Assembly (NCBI GenBank): GCA_001897605.1
Contig: MKTL01000001.1
Coordinates: 186,001 to 250,000, forward strand
DNA length: 64,000 nt
Direction of reading: 5' to 3'
Source of the DNA: Clostridiales bacterium 38-18
GTDB lineage: Bacteria; Bacillota; Clostridia; Peptostreptococcales; Acidaminobacteraceae
The notes under the pieces are model-generated. The model was not told the origin of the DNA and did no database searches. It saw nothing but the letters and a program-made list of their open reading frames with translations. Of this stretch, positions 26,641-35,123 are shown in pieces. The translations under genes and the position numbers were made by a program. Numbering within the stretch: position 1 is the first letter of the stretch; every line of letters begins with the position of its first letter.

Positions 26641-26677
26641 AAAGTTACTCATCGGTATAAGGTGAGTAACTTTTTTT
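26641..26677 (+). terminator. Terminator of amt
   Basis: AAAGTTACTCA (26641-26651) pairs with TGAGTAACTTT (26663-26673), followed by a T-run. Confidence 0.9.
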
Positions 26678-26690
26678 ATAGGGTAATGTT

Positions 26691-27094
26691 TTATTTATTA
26701 TTTTGTATGATGTATGTAGCCAGCTTTTTATCTTCTACACCTATATGTTTGAGCAACCAATCAACGGTCATTTGACTGATTTGAATTTTTTTGAGGTGGT
26801 CAGTAAGTTCTTATTGATATCATCGATCAGATGTGTAACCGTATCTTTGAACTCAGCGTGTACCATCTTATGAGCAGCCATATCTGGATAGCCAACTCGC
26901 ATTTGAAGCTTCTCTTCAGAGTTAAAATGCTTGATGACATATTCTGCAAGAAATTTCAAATGCCGTACAACTTCATCGGTGCTGTTACCACTCTTTAAGG
27001 CCAATAGCATATCATTTGATTTCTCAACCAACTCTTTGTGTTCTTTATCCATTTCAGGAACGCCAAGAATTAATTTTTGTTCCCAGCTAATCAT
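26691..27094 (-). pseudogene. Bacteriohemerythrin disrupted by a frameshift
   Basis: The intact frame (start 27094, after AAAGGAGG) gives 108 aa ending KKFKSVK at 26768, with HFNSEE and HKMVH iron ligands but no final HxxxxD. One base added near 26806-26812 restores a normal ending, LTDHLKKIQISQ then MTVDWLLKHIGVEDKKL, running to a stop at 26691-26693 and supplying H and D ligands. Full length would be about 134 aa. So the gene is a recent single-base frameshift or a sequencing error; as it stands the di-iron site is incomplete. Confidence 0.75.
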
Positions 27095-27178
27095 AATAGC
27101 CTCCTTTCTCTATAGGTACGTAGTTTACACCGGAGAATTGAAGTTATTCATGATTATTATTGACGAATAAGGTTAGAC

Positions 27179-28117
27179 TTAACTGTTCCTTGCATATCGA
27201 TGTAATACATGTTCGTATTGTTCTGCCAATTGAAATTTTTCTTGAATCTTTAATAGTTCAATACCTTGAAAAAAATACCTTTCATAATTTTCTAAATGTA
27301 AATGATACATGGCAATTCCTTTACGACAGAGTAATAACGCTAATTCTGCCATGATTGAGTTTTCTATACAAAATTTGATACCTAACTCTGCATATTTTAA
27401 TGCGAGATTATGCTGATCAAGTCTGTGTGAGTTGTATGAAAGAATTGAGTACGTTTTGATAATTAGTAATTTTTCTAAATGTTTTGCATATTTACTTGTA
27501 TCTAAATAATCTAGTATCATCAACATAATTTTATTACTATTTTCACAGTCTCTTAAAATACCAAGTAATGAAGCAATTGAAAATAAAATTCTAAGCTCAA
27601 GAGAATTGTATTTGCAGGTGCGCCAATTTTTAAGTGAAAAATGAGGAATGCTAATTTTTAAAGCTTCAATTTGTTTATCCAAAGATAAATTATAAGCATC
27701 GTCGTTATCTTGATAGCTTATTTCAATACCTTCAAAAAATGTCATAAGCTGTTTTATTTCTCTCGAATCAATGAGCTGAGGATTAGCTCGAGATAAATAC
27801 TTCTCACAAGAGATTATGGTTTCCGTTATAGAGTCTGCATCTGCGTTTGTTATATGATAATCAATCATATCGTAAAAATAGGAGAGCTCATTTGAGGTTT
27901 TATAGGAATCTAGAATAAGTATAAGGTTCTCTTTATAAAAACTCGAAAGGACTTCTAATGTCTCAAATCTAGGTATAGACATGCCATTTTCAAGTCTTCT
28001 AAGGGTATCGCTATTCACTCCGGTTTTTTCTGACACCTCATTTTGAGAATACCCCAACGATTTTCGGATCGTTCTAATTCGCTCTGCAAATGCTTTCAAA
28101 TCATAACTGCTTAACAT
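27179..28117 (-). CDS. XRE-type regulator with C-terminal TPR-like region (RRNPP/Rgg-like)
   Basis: This 312-aa protein has an N-terminal helix-turn-helix (about residues 9-55, GYSQNEVSEKTGVNSDTLRR) followed by roughly 245 residues of helical repeats resembling the TPR domain of RRNPP peptide receptors such as PlcR, PrgX and Rgg. These bind imported or re-internalised oligopeptides. The start at 28117 follows GAGG by 6 nt; 15 extra in-frame codons upstream would cover a palindrome. It diverges from a 44-aa secreted peptide gene, the usual arrangement for a receptor and its pheromone. The peptide link is inferred. Confidence 0.8.
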   Translation of the reverse strand: MLSSYDLKAFAERIRTIRKSLGYSQNEVSEKTGVNSDTLRRLENGMSIPRFETLEVLSSFYKENLILILDSYKTSNELSYFYDMIDYHITNADADSITETIISCEKYLSRANPQLIDSREIKQLMTFFEGIEISYQDNDDAYNLSLDKQIEALKISIPHFSLKNWRTCKYNSLELRILFSIASLLGILRDCENSNKIMLMILDYLDTSKYAKHLEKLLIIKTYSILSYNSHRLDQHNLALKYAELGIKFCIENSIMAELALLLCRKGIAMYHLHLENYERYFFQGIELLKIQEKFQLAEQYEHVLHRYARNS

Positions 28118-28133
28118 CGTCAACCTCAAAAAT

Positions 28134-28149
28134 CCCGTATTCATACGGG
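28134..28149. promoter_or_regulatory. Palindrome, candidate operator between regulator and peptide genes
   Basis: CCCGTAT-TC-ATACGGG is a perfect 7-bp inverted repeat placed 17 bp before the regulator start codon, in the 94-bp divergent region. It is a natural candidate binding site for the XRE regulator. Confidence 0.5.
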
Positions 28150-28211
28150 TATTATTTTTCACGATTTAATTATATCATTGAATTAGAAAAAAGGAAAAGA
28201 CGAGGTTGGAT

Positions 28212-28346
28212 ATGAAAAAGTTTAAATTAGGTTTGGTGGTTGCTTTAACTTTAATAACGATGACTATAGGATTTGACTTAACTTTTGCTGCAGATGATGA
28301 TTTGCCAGTACCTAGAATCATAATTATGTCACTCTTAGAAGAATAA
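28212..28346 (+). CDS. 44-aa secreted pro-peptide, candidate signalling peptide
   Basis: MKKFKLGLV begins a classical signal peptide with a hydrophobic core to about residue 25; cleavage is likely after LTFA, leaving ADDDLPVPRIIIMSLLEE, an 18-residue acidic-hydrophobic tail. GAGGTTGGAT precedes the ATG, a ribosome site nearly the same as that of the divergent regulator. The size, export signal and position beside an RRNPP-like receptor match pheromone precursors (Phr, PapR, Shp types). The active form would probably be a C-terminal fragment. Function is inferred from context. Confidence 0.7.
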   Translation: MKKFKLGLVVALTLITMTIGFDLTFAADDDLPVPRIIIMSLLEE

Positions 28347-28405
28347 TAATTTAATAAGTTCGGGAGACCGATACCTAAGACATTCCATAAATTTAATTAT
28401 TATTC
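28341..28405 (+). repeat. AU-rich 15-bp inverted repeat with internal GNRA hairpin
   Basis: GAATAATAATTTAAT (28341-28355), starting at the peptide stop codon, pairs with ATTTAATTATTATTC (28391-28405) with one mismatch. Between them TCGG-GAGA-CCGA (28360-28371) makes a GNRA-loop hairpin. It precedes the terminator and would form a structured 3' untranslated region. Confidence 0.6.
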
Positions 28406-28419
28406 TCAAGATAAAACAT

Positions 28420-28452
28420 AATCCACCTCTGGGTGGATTTTGTCTTTTTATT
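28420..28452 (+). terminator. Terminator of the peptide gene
   Basis: AATCCACC (28420-28427) pairs with GGTGGATT (28432-28439), followed by TTGTCTTTTT. Confidence 0.88.
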
Positions 28453-28517
28453 AGTGTTTAGTTTTCAGTGGCAGATCTCAGTTATGGATTTTGATGCATT
28501 ACGAGGTGAAATACAAT

Positions 28518-29624
28518 ATGATGGATTACAGAGAACAGCAAGAACTTTTCGAGCTAAAAACCTTGGACAAAAGAGCCAAAAAATCGATGTTATCCTTAAG
28601 GACACACGAGGAAGAAAAGGATACCTTTAGAACCGAATATCAAAGAGATATCGATCGAATTCTGTATTCAGAAGCACTTAGGAGACTTAGACTTAAAACG
28701 CAAACCTTTATTTCAAAATCAGGTGATTCCCTGAATCGTACGCGGTTATCGCATACATTAGAGGTCAATCAAATTGCAAAAACCATCGCAAAGCCCAATT
28801 ATCTTAACTGTGATTTAATCGAAGCGATTGCCTTTGGTCACGACTTAGGTCAAACGCCCTTTGGACATGCTGGTGGAAGAGCCTTACATAAGCTCTTGCA
28901 GGAAAGTGGAAAGAGCTTTCATCACAACGCTCAATCGGTATGGCTAGTTGAGCAGTTAAATTTAGATCGATGCGATATAGAGGGCGAAGCCTATTGTGGT
29001 ATGAATCTGACGCACGATACCTTAGAGGGCATTTGGAAGCACACCGTTTTTCAGCCGATAGATAATTTTGGTGTTGAAATACTGGATAAGCTAAGTCCAC
29101 ATAGCCCAGGGAGTCTAGAGGCACAGGTCGTTCAAATTGCAGATAAGTTTTCTTATGCACTGCATGATCTATACGACGCAGATCAAAATGGGATTGCGCG
29201 TTATGAGGAATTTGAAGAGACGGTATGGCATCAGTTTTTTGATAAGCCTTTTGATAAAAACAGATGGCACTATGCATTTATCAATGATTTGATTGAACAA
29301 TTTGGAAAAAGCACGCATATCTCATTTAGTGATCATTTTAACAATGCCTATATTGAGGTTCAAAACTATATAGAAAAACGTATATTAAAATCTCGACAAT
29401 TACTCGAATATGATGAAATGACCTATGAACTTATCAGCACACTATATCATTATTATCATAAGCATCCAGAGCAGCTGATGAAACGTGCCCAAATAACAAC
29501 CAAGACCATGGACCGATTGGGAATTGAGCGTGTGCTAACAGACTACATTCAGTGGTTTGGCGATGTAGAGGCGATTGTTGAGTATGAAAAAATTAAGAAT
29601 TTGAAATCTTTGAAAGCGGTGTAA
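28518..29624 (+). CDS. HD-domain deoxynucleoside triphosphate triphosphohydrolase (dGTPase family)
   Basis: This 368-aa HD phosphohydrolase removes triphosphate from dNTPs. The N-terminal segment YSEALRRLRLKTQTF, the metal-binding RLSHTLEV and FGHDLGQTPFGHAG are diagnostic of the dGTPase family (the H...HD...D ligands). The start at 28518 is preceded by GAGGTGA with 8-nt spacing; the longer frame begins before the ribosome site. It stands alone after the peptide-gene terminator. Whether it prefers dGTP or other dNTPs is not clear. Confidence 0.92.
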   Translation: MMDYREQQELFELKTLDKRAKKSMLSLRTHEEEKDTFRTEYQRDIDRILYSEALRRLRLKTQTFISKSGDSLNRTRLSHTLEVNQIAKTIAKPNYLNCDLIEAIAFGHDLGQTPFGHAGGRALHKLLQESGKSFHHNAQSVWLVEQLNLDRCDIEGEAYCGMNLTHDTLEGIWKHTVFQPIDNFGVEILDKLSPHSPGSLEAQVVQIADKFSYALHDLYDADQNGIARYEEFEETVWHQFFDKPFDKNRWHYAFINDLIEQFGKSTHISFSDHFNNAYIEVQNYIEKRILKSRQLLEYDEMTYELISTLYHYYHKHPEQLMKRAQITTKTMDRLGIERVLTDYIQWFGDVEAIVEYEKIKNLKSLKAV

Positions 29625-29691
29625 AATACCTCTTGTAAGACGCTTGAGAACATGATAAATTCAGAGTTGAATAAAGCGTCCGAGGGGAAAT

Positions 29692-30504
29692 ATGGTTAAG
29701 ACAATTAAACGCGATAAGGATTCCAAGGTGACAGTAACATTAGCGTATCTATTTATGATACTTATCAATATACTGGCAAACACATTACCATTGAATGGGG
29801 TTACAACAGGACAAATTTCGATTCGCTACGACAACCTGTTTGTTCCAGCTTCATATACCTTTATTATATGGAGTGTAATCTATTTAGGTTTAGGTGGATT
29901 TGTTATTTTTCAGTGGAGAGATGCATTTTTCTCCCCGGAAACCAATCGAATGATGTTGAAGCTTAGAAGATTGTTCTCTTATTCTTGCTTGGCAAATGCA
30001 TTATGGATTGTACTCTGGCATTATGATTTGATCCTTTTATCCTTGTTTGCAATGCTAGGTCTAAGAGTAGCTTTGCAAAAATCTATGAAGCAGGTTCATT
30101 CGGCAAAGCTTACCTCACAGGAAAGAATTTGGGTACACAAGCCGTTTAGCATCTACTATAGTTGGATTAACGTGGCATTAATCGCAAATGTGGCTGCATT
30201 TTTAGTGAAGCACAGAATAGATTTTGGAAGCTTATCTGACGAGGTTATGACGGTCTTAGCTTTACTGATTGGTTTTTTCATCATTGTGACCATCACCTCA
30301 AGATACAAGGATATTACATTTGGCATCGTAGCTATTTGGTCTTTTTCAGGCATATTGGTTAGACATATTGATTCGGGACAATTAGCGGGAAGTTATCCGT
30401 TCATCATCTGTATTTTAGCCATAATTTTGATAGCACTGTCAGGCTTGATCGGATTTTTAAGCTATATGAGATTTAAACGTATGCGAATTAAATACAGCGC
30501 TTAA
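29692..30504 (+). CDS. TspO/MBR-related tryptophan-rich membrane protein
   Basis: This 270-aa protein has about seven membrane helices. Early segments LANTLPLNGVTTGQIS and LFVPASYTFIIWSVIYLGLG closely follow the pattern of TspO-related proteins (NxLPLNG, FTPAGYxFxIWxxIY). Its substrate is unknown; TspO proteins bind porphyrins and lipids. It is longer than TspO itself (about 160 aa) and matches the extended bacterial group. CGAGGGG precedes the ATG. It is monocistronic, with a terminator following. Confidence 0.7.
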   Translation: MVKTIKRDKDSKVTVTLAYLFMILINILANTLPLNGVTTGQISIRYDNLFVPASYTFIIWSVIYLGLGGFVIFQWRDAFFSPETNRMMLKLRRLFSYSCLANALWIVLWHYDLILLSLFAMLGLRVALQKSMKQVHSAKLTSQERIWVHKPFSIYYSWINVALIANVAAFLVKHRIDFGSLSDEVMTVLALLIGFFIIVTITSRYKDITFGIVAIWSFSGILVRHIDSGQLAGSYPFIICILAIILIALSGLIGFLSYMRFKRMRIKYSA

Positions 30505-30507
30505 AGT

Positions 30508-30545
30508 AAAGGCAATTATTCTTTATTGAGTAATTGTCTTTTTTC
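30508..30545 (+). terminator. Terminator after the TspO-related gene
   Basis: AAAGGCAATTA (30508-30518) pairs with TAATTGTCTTT (30531-30541) with one G-U pair, ending in a T-run. Confidence 0.8.
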
Positions 30546-30628
30546 TTTTTGTAAAGAGGTGCACTTAAAAAAGGGTTTTTTATCTCTTTGTTGAATATAG
30601 CTAATGGGTTAACCATTAGGAGGAGAAG

Positions 30629-31198
30629 ATGCTCGACAGACTGAATCATAGAGGTACGTTGACAATAGAAACGGAACGACTAATTCTTAGGCGGTATAAG
30701 TCAGACGACGCTTTTGATATGTTCCATAATTGGGCTAGTGATTCGGAAGTAACGCGATTCCTCTCATGGGCGCCACACGATCATATTGAAATTACAAAAG
30801 AAATCATTGAAATTTGGATGAATCAATATCAATATGATCATGTATACAATTGGGGAATTCAGCTAAAGCATGAGGGTACGTTAATTGGCGGGATTTCCGT
30901 TGTCGCTTTGAACGAAACACATTTTTCTTGTGAAATTGGATATTGTATTGGGAAAGAGTATTGGGGAAATGGCATTACAACTGAAGCCTTTTCAGCCATT
31001 ATCCCTTTTTTATTTGACAAAGTTGGAATGAATCGTATCAGTGCCAATCATGACACTCAAAATATAGCATCCGGTAGAGTGATGCAAAAGACCGGATTGC
31101 AATATGAAGGAACTGCAAGACAAGCTAGAAAAAGAGGCAGTCAGTTTTATGATATAGCCATATATGCGATTACGAAGGATCAGAGGAGAAACAGATGA
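30629..31198 (+). CDS. GNAT acetyltransferase, RimJ/RimL type
   Basis: This 189-aa member of the GNAT family begins with the typical ETERLILRRYKSDDAFDMF and carries the acetyl-CoA region IGKEYWGNGITTEAFSAI and MQKTGLQYEGTARQA. RimJ/L-type enzymes acetylate protein N-termini or small molecules; the acceptor here is unknown. AGGAGGAGAAG precedes the ATG. The next GNAT gene overlaps it by 4 nt (ATGA). Confidence 0.9.
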   Translation: MLDRLNHRGTLTIETERLILRRYKSDDAFDMFHNWASDSEVTRFLSWAPHDHIEITKEIIEIWMNQYQYDHVYNWGIQLKHEGTLIGGISVVALNETHFSCEIGYCIGKEYWGNGITTEAFSAIIPFLFDKVGMNRISANHDTQNIASGRVMQKTGLQYEGTARQARKRGSQFYDIAIYAITKDQRRNR

Positions 31199-31725
31199 GC
31201 TATCAGATTGTAAGACCGCAAAGAGATGATCAAGAGGCTATGAATGATCTGATTATAAGGGTTTTAAAGGACAATTGGACAAGAAATCAGTTAGATGATT
31301 TAGAAGATGATTTAAAAGATGAAATAAAAACAAAATTGAGATTTGTCAGTGAGGATTTGCTCGGAATTCTTGGCGCTAGATATTTTATTGTTGCCAAAGA
31401 GGGTGACAAGATTGTAGGGATAGCGGAGCATGGACCTGCGAACGATACGATCAGATCCTGCAACTCAGAGGAATTGAACGCTTTACAAGAGGTAGGAACG
31501 GTTTTTGTACTTCCTGAATACCAAGGGAAAGGCGTGGGTAAAGCACTTATGTCAGCGATGCAAAATAGACTAAGTAATATTGGTGAATCTTTTTTTTGTA
31601 TCGATAGCGGCTATAAAACTGCTCAGGGGGTATGGATTCACTTGTATGGAGAACCGACATTTTTGTTAAGGGACTACTGGGGCCAAGGCATTGATCATAT
31701 GGTTTGGATGGTAAAACTAAAGTAA
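31195..31725 (+). CDS. GNAT-family acetyltransferase
   Basis: This 176-aa GNAT protein has the acetyl-CoA loop in VFVLPEYQGKGVGKALMSAMQNRL, and the C-terminal strand region is DHMVWMVKLK. The N-terminal 60 residues (RPQRDDQEAMNDLIIRVLKD) suit the general GNAT fold. The acceptor is unknown. It is translationally coupled to the preceding GNAT gene, so both may act in one resistance or modification function. Confidence 0.88.
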   Translation: MSYQIVRPQRDDQEAMNDLIIRVLKDNWTRNQLDDLEDDLKDEIKTKLRFVSEDLLGILGARYFIVAKEGDKIVGIAEHGPANDTIRSCNSEELNALQEVGTVFVLPEYQGKGVGKALMSAMQNRLSNIGESFFCIDSGYKTAQGVWIHLYGEPTFLLRDYWGQGIDHMVWMVKLK

Positions 31726-31808
31726 TGAGATAGACCATAAAGATGCAATATAAATCATAATTCTGACATAATTTAGTGTTAGTCTACTATCAAAGGAAGG
31801 TGAACACT

Positions 31809-32054
31809 ATGATGTTTGGAAGAGGATTTTACGGAGTCGGCAATTGCCTTGGGTTTAGTAGATTTGGTTTTTATGGTATGGTACCAATGATGATTTTATT
31901 TGTTGTTGTAGTCACTTTGGGTATAATAGTACTTATAAAGGTGACTAAGCGAGGTAATAACCAATCTTCGGCGTTATCGATTCTTCAAGATCGATTTGCG
32001 AAGGGTGAAATTTCAGAAGAAGAGTATCTTGCTAAAAAATCATTGCTGAAATAG
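31809..32054 (+). CDS. Small SHOCT-domain membrane protein
   Basis: This 81-aa protein has one membrane helix (about residues 25-47) after a Gly/Phe-rich N-terminus, and a C-terminal SHOCT motif, LQDRFAKGEISEEEYLAKKSLL. SHOCT domains are short oligomerisation modules often found beside two-component systems. AAGGAAGGTGA precedes the ATG. A weak hairpin terminator separates it from the response regulator 46 nt downstream, so the regulator may be expressed partly by read-through. Confidence 0.85.
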   Translation: MMFGRGFYGVGNCLGFSRFGFYGMVPMMILFVVVVTLGIIVLIKVTKRGNNQSSALSILQDRFAKGEISEEEYLAKKSLLK

Positions 32055-32056
32055 CC

Positions 32057-32079
32057 AACCGCCCCTGTGGCGGTTTTTT
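32057..32079 (+). terminator. Short terminator or attenuator between SHOCT gene and response regulator
   Basis: ACCGCC (32058-32063) pairs with GGCGGT (32069-32074), followed by TTTTT. It lies 20 nt before the regulator gene. Confidence 0.75.
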
Positions 32080-32099
32080 CATAGTTGAGGTGGTTGTAT

Positions 32100-32780
32100 A
32101 TGAGCAATCGTATTTTAATTGTTGAGGATCAAAGTGAAATTAGCGATATTGTTTCAAGATATCTTGAACGTGAGGGCTATCAATGCCTCATTTGTGACAG
32201 TGGTTTGAAGGCGCTTGAAATAATCACAAAAGAAGCCTTTCAATTGCTAATTTTAGATGTTATGCTGCCTGGGATTAATGGCTTTGAAATACTTAAAACT
32301 TTAAGACAATCCTCCAACGTTCCTGTGATTCTACTCACGGCCAAAATTGGTGAAAGTGACAGGATTCAAGGCTTCGACTATGGTGCTGACGACTATGTGA
32401 CAAAGCCATTCAGCCCTAAGGAGCTGGTTAGGAGAGTAAGTGCGATATTGAGAAGAACCAGACATGAGCATTCGACGGACTGCATAATTTTAGGTGCTTT
32501 TAAGCTGTGTCAGGAATCCATGAAGCTTTACAAGGACGATGTATTAATTGACATTACAACAGCTGAATATCAAATGATGCGTGTCTTTATGCTAAATGCC
32601 GGTAATGTACTAACAAGAGATCAGCTGATCGCTTCTGCATTTGGATATGACTATGAAGGCTTTGATCGCAATATTGACAGCTACGTGAAGCGACTGAGAC
32701 AAAAAATAGAATCGGATCCTAAGAACCCTGTTTATTTGAAGACGAAATATGGAATGGGTTATGTATTTGGAGGTAGCTGA
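32100..32780 (+). CDS. OmpR-family response regulator
   Basis: This 226-aa protein has a receiver domain (ED at residues 9-10, phospho-acceptor D53, conserved TKPF) and a C-terminal winged helix (DSYVKRLRQKIESD, then YGMGYVF). The ATG at 32100 follows GAGGTGG. It overlaps the kinase gene by 1 nt and forms a two-component system with it. The upstream SHOCT membrane protein is a likely accessory or target. The stimulus is unknown; cell-envelope stress is common for such arrangements. Confidence 0.95.
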   Translation: MSNRILIVEDQSEISDIVSRYLEREGYQCLICDSGLKALEIITKEAFQLLILDVMLPGINGFEILKTLRQSSNVPVILLTAKIGESDRIQGFDYGADDYVTKPFSPKELVRRVSAILRRTRHEHSTDCIILGAFKLCQESMKLYKDDVLIDITTAEYQMMRVFMLNAGNVLTRDQLIASAFGYDYEGFDRNIDSYVKRLRQKIESDPKNPVYLKTKYGMGYVFGGS

Positions 32781-34129
32781 TGTCAATAAAGCGAATATGG
32801 ATTGGAATCGTTGTTGGCATCGCCTTATTATCGGTGCTTATTAACACATCTGTACTGAATGTACTAATAGATCGATACTTTAAAAGCTATTTAACTGAAA
32901 ACTATGAAACGCATGTGGCACAGGTTTCTTCATACACATCAAATGTTTTGACCTCTGACGAGGTTTCCTACAATCAAATGGCAATGGAGCTGGAAACACA
33001 TCTAGTAGATCCAATTGTTAAAATACGCGTCTTCAATGCAGATGGTGTTGAACTCGTTACAGTAGATAATTCTACAGCTTGGGAAAATGGCAGACAAATG
33101 GGGCATATGATGGGTATGAACCGACCAACTGAAGAATACGTCACCCAATATACGTTAACAAAGGGCAATCAGACCATAGGCTATTTGCATATTACGACTA
33201 CAGGTACAGTAGAGTCCTCGTTAATAGCGACGCGGTTTAAAAAATCATTATGGATGAATGCTGTTTTTTCAATCATTCTAGCACTATCTATTTCTCTTAT
33301 TATAGGAATCGTCGCAAATCGAAGGGTGACCAAGGCACTTAGTGAAACTGCAAAATACGCATCTAATTTACAGCAGGGGATAGAAAAGCCGTTAAAAACC
33401 ACTCACATCAAGGAAGTAGATGTCATTAATGACAGCTTGAGAAATTTGAATCAACGGTTGATGCAAAAGCGTGTTGGCAGAAAGGCTCTAATCGATCAGA
33501 TGATGCATCAATCTAGAACGCCATTAACAATTGTTAAAACGCATTTAGAGGGGCTTCAGGATGGCGTTATTGAGCCTACAACGGATGAGTTTGAAAACCT
33601 AACGCTTCAAATAGATAACCTAACAGAGGTCATAACCAATATAGCAGGATTAATTGAAACAGAACAATCACCTGAGATGAATCGTATGGAAACTGTAGAA
33701 GTTGTAAAATTGCTATATCAGGTATCTAGTGGATTTTTACCAGCAGTTAAGCAGAAAAATGGCGATATCAAACAGACTGGGATCAATAAACTAAACGTCG
33801 AAACAGATCGCTTTAAGCTAACGCAAATTTTTTATAATTTAATAGCAAATGCCTATCAGTATTCTGATGCACCATGCCTAATAGAAATAAAGGTCGCTAA
33901 AGAATTAAACTGTTGTAGGATAACAATTTCGGATTGTGGTCACGGCATTGCAAAAGCACATTTAGAGCATATCTTTGACGCCTATTATAGAGGTGATGAA
34001 AAAGCAAGCAATGGAGAAGGACTTGGTCTCTATATTGTAAAACAGCTCCTTACTGAAATAGGTGGCACAATTGAAGTCATTTCTACCCTAGGAGAAGGCA
34101 CCAGCTTTATTATTGAATTGCCAGTTTAA
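32780..34129 (+). CDS. Sensor histidine kinase
   Basis: This 449-aa kinase has TM1 (about 8-28), an extracytoplasmic domain of about 130 residues, TM2 (about 155-178), HAMP, a HisKA domain with H243 in MMHQSRTPLT, and an HATPase domain (NLIANAYQYS, DCGHGI, GEGLGLYI). It phosphorylates the OmpR-type regulator encoded just upstream. A Met/Gly-rich stretch in the sensor part (GRQMGHMMGMNRP) is unusual and could bind copper or another soft metal; this is only a suggestion. Confidence 0.94.
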   Translation: MSIKRIWIGIVVGIALLSVLINTSVLNVLIDRYFKSYLTENYETHVAQVSSYTSNVLTSDEVSYNQMAMELETHLVDPIVKIRVFNADGVELVTVDNSTAWENGRQMGHMMGMNRPTEEYVTQYTLTKGNQTIGYLHITTTGTVESSLIATRFKKSLWMNAVFSIILALSISLIIGIVANRRVTKALSETAKYASNLQQGIEKPLKTTHIKEVDVINDSLRNLNQRLMQKRVGRKALIDQMMHQSRTPLTIVKTHLEGLQDGVIEPTTDEFENLTLQIDNLTEVITNIAGLIETEQSPEMNRMETVEVVKLLYQVSSGFLPAVKQKNGDIKQTGINKLNVETDRFKLTQIFYNLIANAYQYSDAPCLIEIKVAKELNCCRITISDCGHGIAKAHLEHIFDAYYRGDEKASNGEGLGLYIVKQLLTEIGGTIEVISTLGEGTSFIIELPV

Positions 34130-34222
34130 CTTATTTGCAACTCGCTCTTTTATTTGACCTCAAAAAAGTCTATAATGCTAAGATAAATAATACTAATATA
34201 ATTAATGATATGTGAGGTAAAT

Positions 34223-35116
34223 ATGACAGCTTATATGGGAGAGCTTGCTGCACTAGCGATGGCATTATGTTGGGCAATTACTGCGACAGCATTTGAAGAC
34301 ACTGGGAAGAAAATTGGTTCTATGAACCTCAACCTACTAAGGCTACTTATTGGGATGGTTTTTCTTTCAGCATTTACTTTGATAACAAGGGGGGTTTTAT
34401 TTCCAACGGATGCAAGTGCATCCGAATGGGGATGGCTACTCCTTTCAGGATTTGTTGGAATTGTTGTTGGTGACCTTTTATTGTTTGAGGCATTTGTACA
34501 AATCGGCTCTCGGATTTCTATGCTGATATACGCGAGTGTGCCGCCACTAAGTGGTATTTTAGCCTTTATATTTCTTGGAGAATCCATGCATTTTATGCAG
34601 ATTGTCGGCATGCTTGTAACCTTGTCTGGAATTGCAATGGTAATTTTGGTAGGTGAAGCGGATAGTAAAAAGGTAAAGCTATCACACCCACTCAAAGGCA
34701 TACTTTTAGCATTTGGTGGCGCATTTGGACAAGCAGCTGGATATATCATAGGTAAATTTGGTATGGCAAATTATGACCCATTTGCGTCGACACAAATTAG
34801 ACTAATTGCTGGAATGATAGGATTTATGGTACTGTTTACAATTAGAAACAATTGGAGTAGCTTTTTTAAATCACTTAAGCGTACTGATGCACTTGCATCT
34901 GTCACATTGGGATCTTTCTTTGGACCATTTTTGGGTATTTCTCTTTCACTTTACGCAGTTCAAAGGATTAATCCTGGCGTAGCTTCAACTCTAACCTCGA
35001 TAACCCCGATTCTTTTAATTCCTTACGCGATGTTCTTCAAAAAGGAAAAAGTGACTTCGAAGGAAGTTATCGGTACGGTATTGGCACTTTGTGGTGTAGG
35101 GATCATGTTTATTTAA
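34223..35116 (+). CDS. EamA/DMT-superfamily transporter
   Basis: This 297-aa protein has ten predicted membrane helices arranged as two EamA repeats, each ending with a pattern such as GIAMVILVGE or GVGIMFI. DMT transporters export or import metabolites including amino acids; no substrate can be assigned. The ATG at 34223 follows GAGGTAAAT; an in-frame ATG at 34205 lies ahead of this site. A bidirectional terminator separates it from the convergent MBL gene. Confidence 0.88.
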   Translation: MTAYMGELAALAMALCWAITATAFEDTGKKIGSMNLNLLRLLIGMVFLSAFTLITRGVLFPTDASASEWGWLLLSGFVGIVVGDLLLFEAFVQIGSRISMLIYASVPPLSGILAFIFLGESMHFMQIVGMLVTLSGIAMVILVGEADSKKVKLSHPLKGILLAFGGAFGQAAGYIIGKFGMANYDPFASTQIRLIAGMIGFMVLFTIRNNWSSFFKSLKRTDALASVTLGSFFGPFLGISLSLYAVQRINPGVASTLTSITPILLIPYAMFFKKEKVTSKEVIGTVLALCGVGIMFI

Positions 35117-35123
35117 GAAAATT

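Noticed and set aside
28804-29277. 157-codon minus-strand ORF inside the dNTPase gene
   Set aside because: Shadow of a well-supported HD-domain gene, no ribosome site.
34231-34749. 172-codon minus-strand ORF inside the EamA gene
   Set aside because: Complete overlap with a clear membrane transporter; the translation has no recognisable features.
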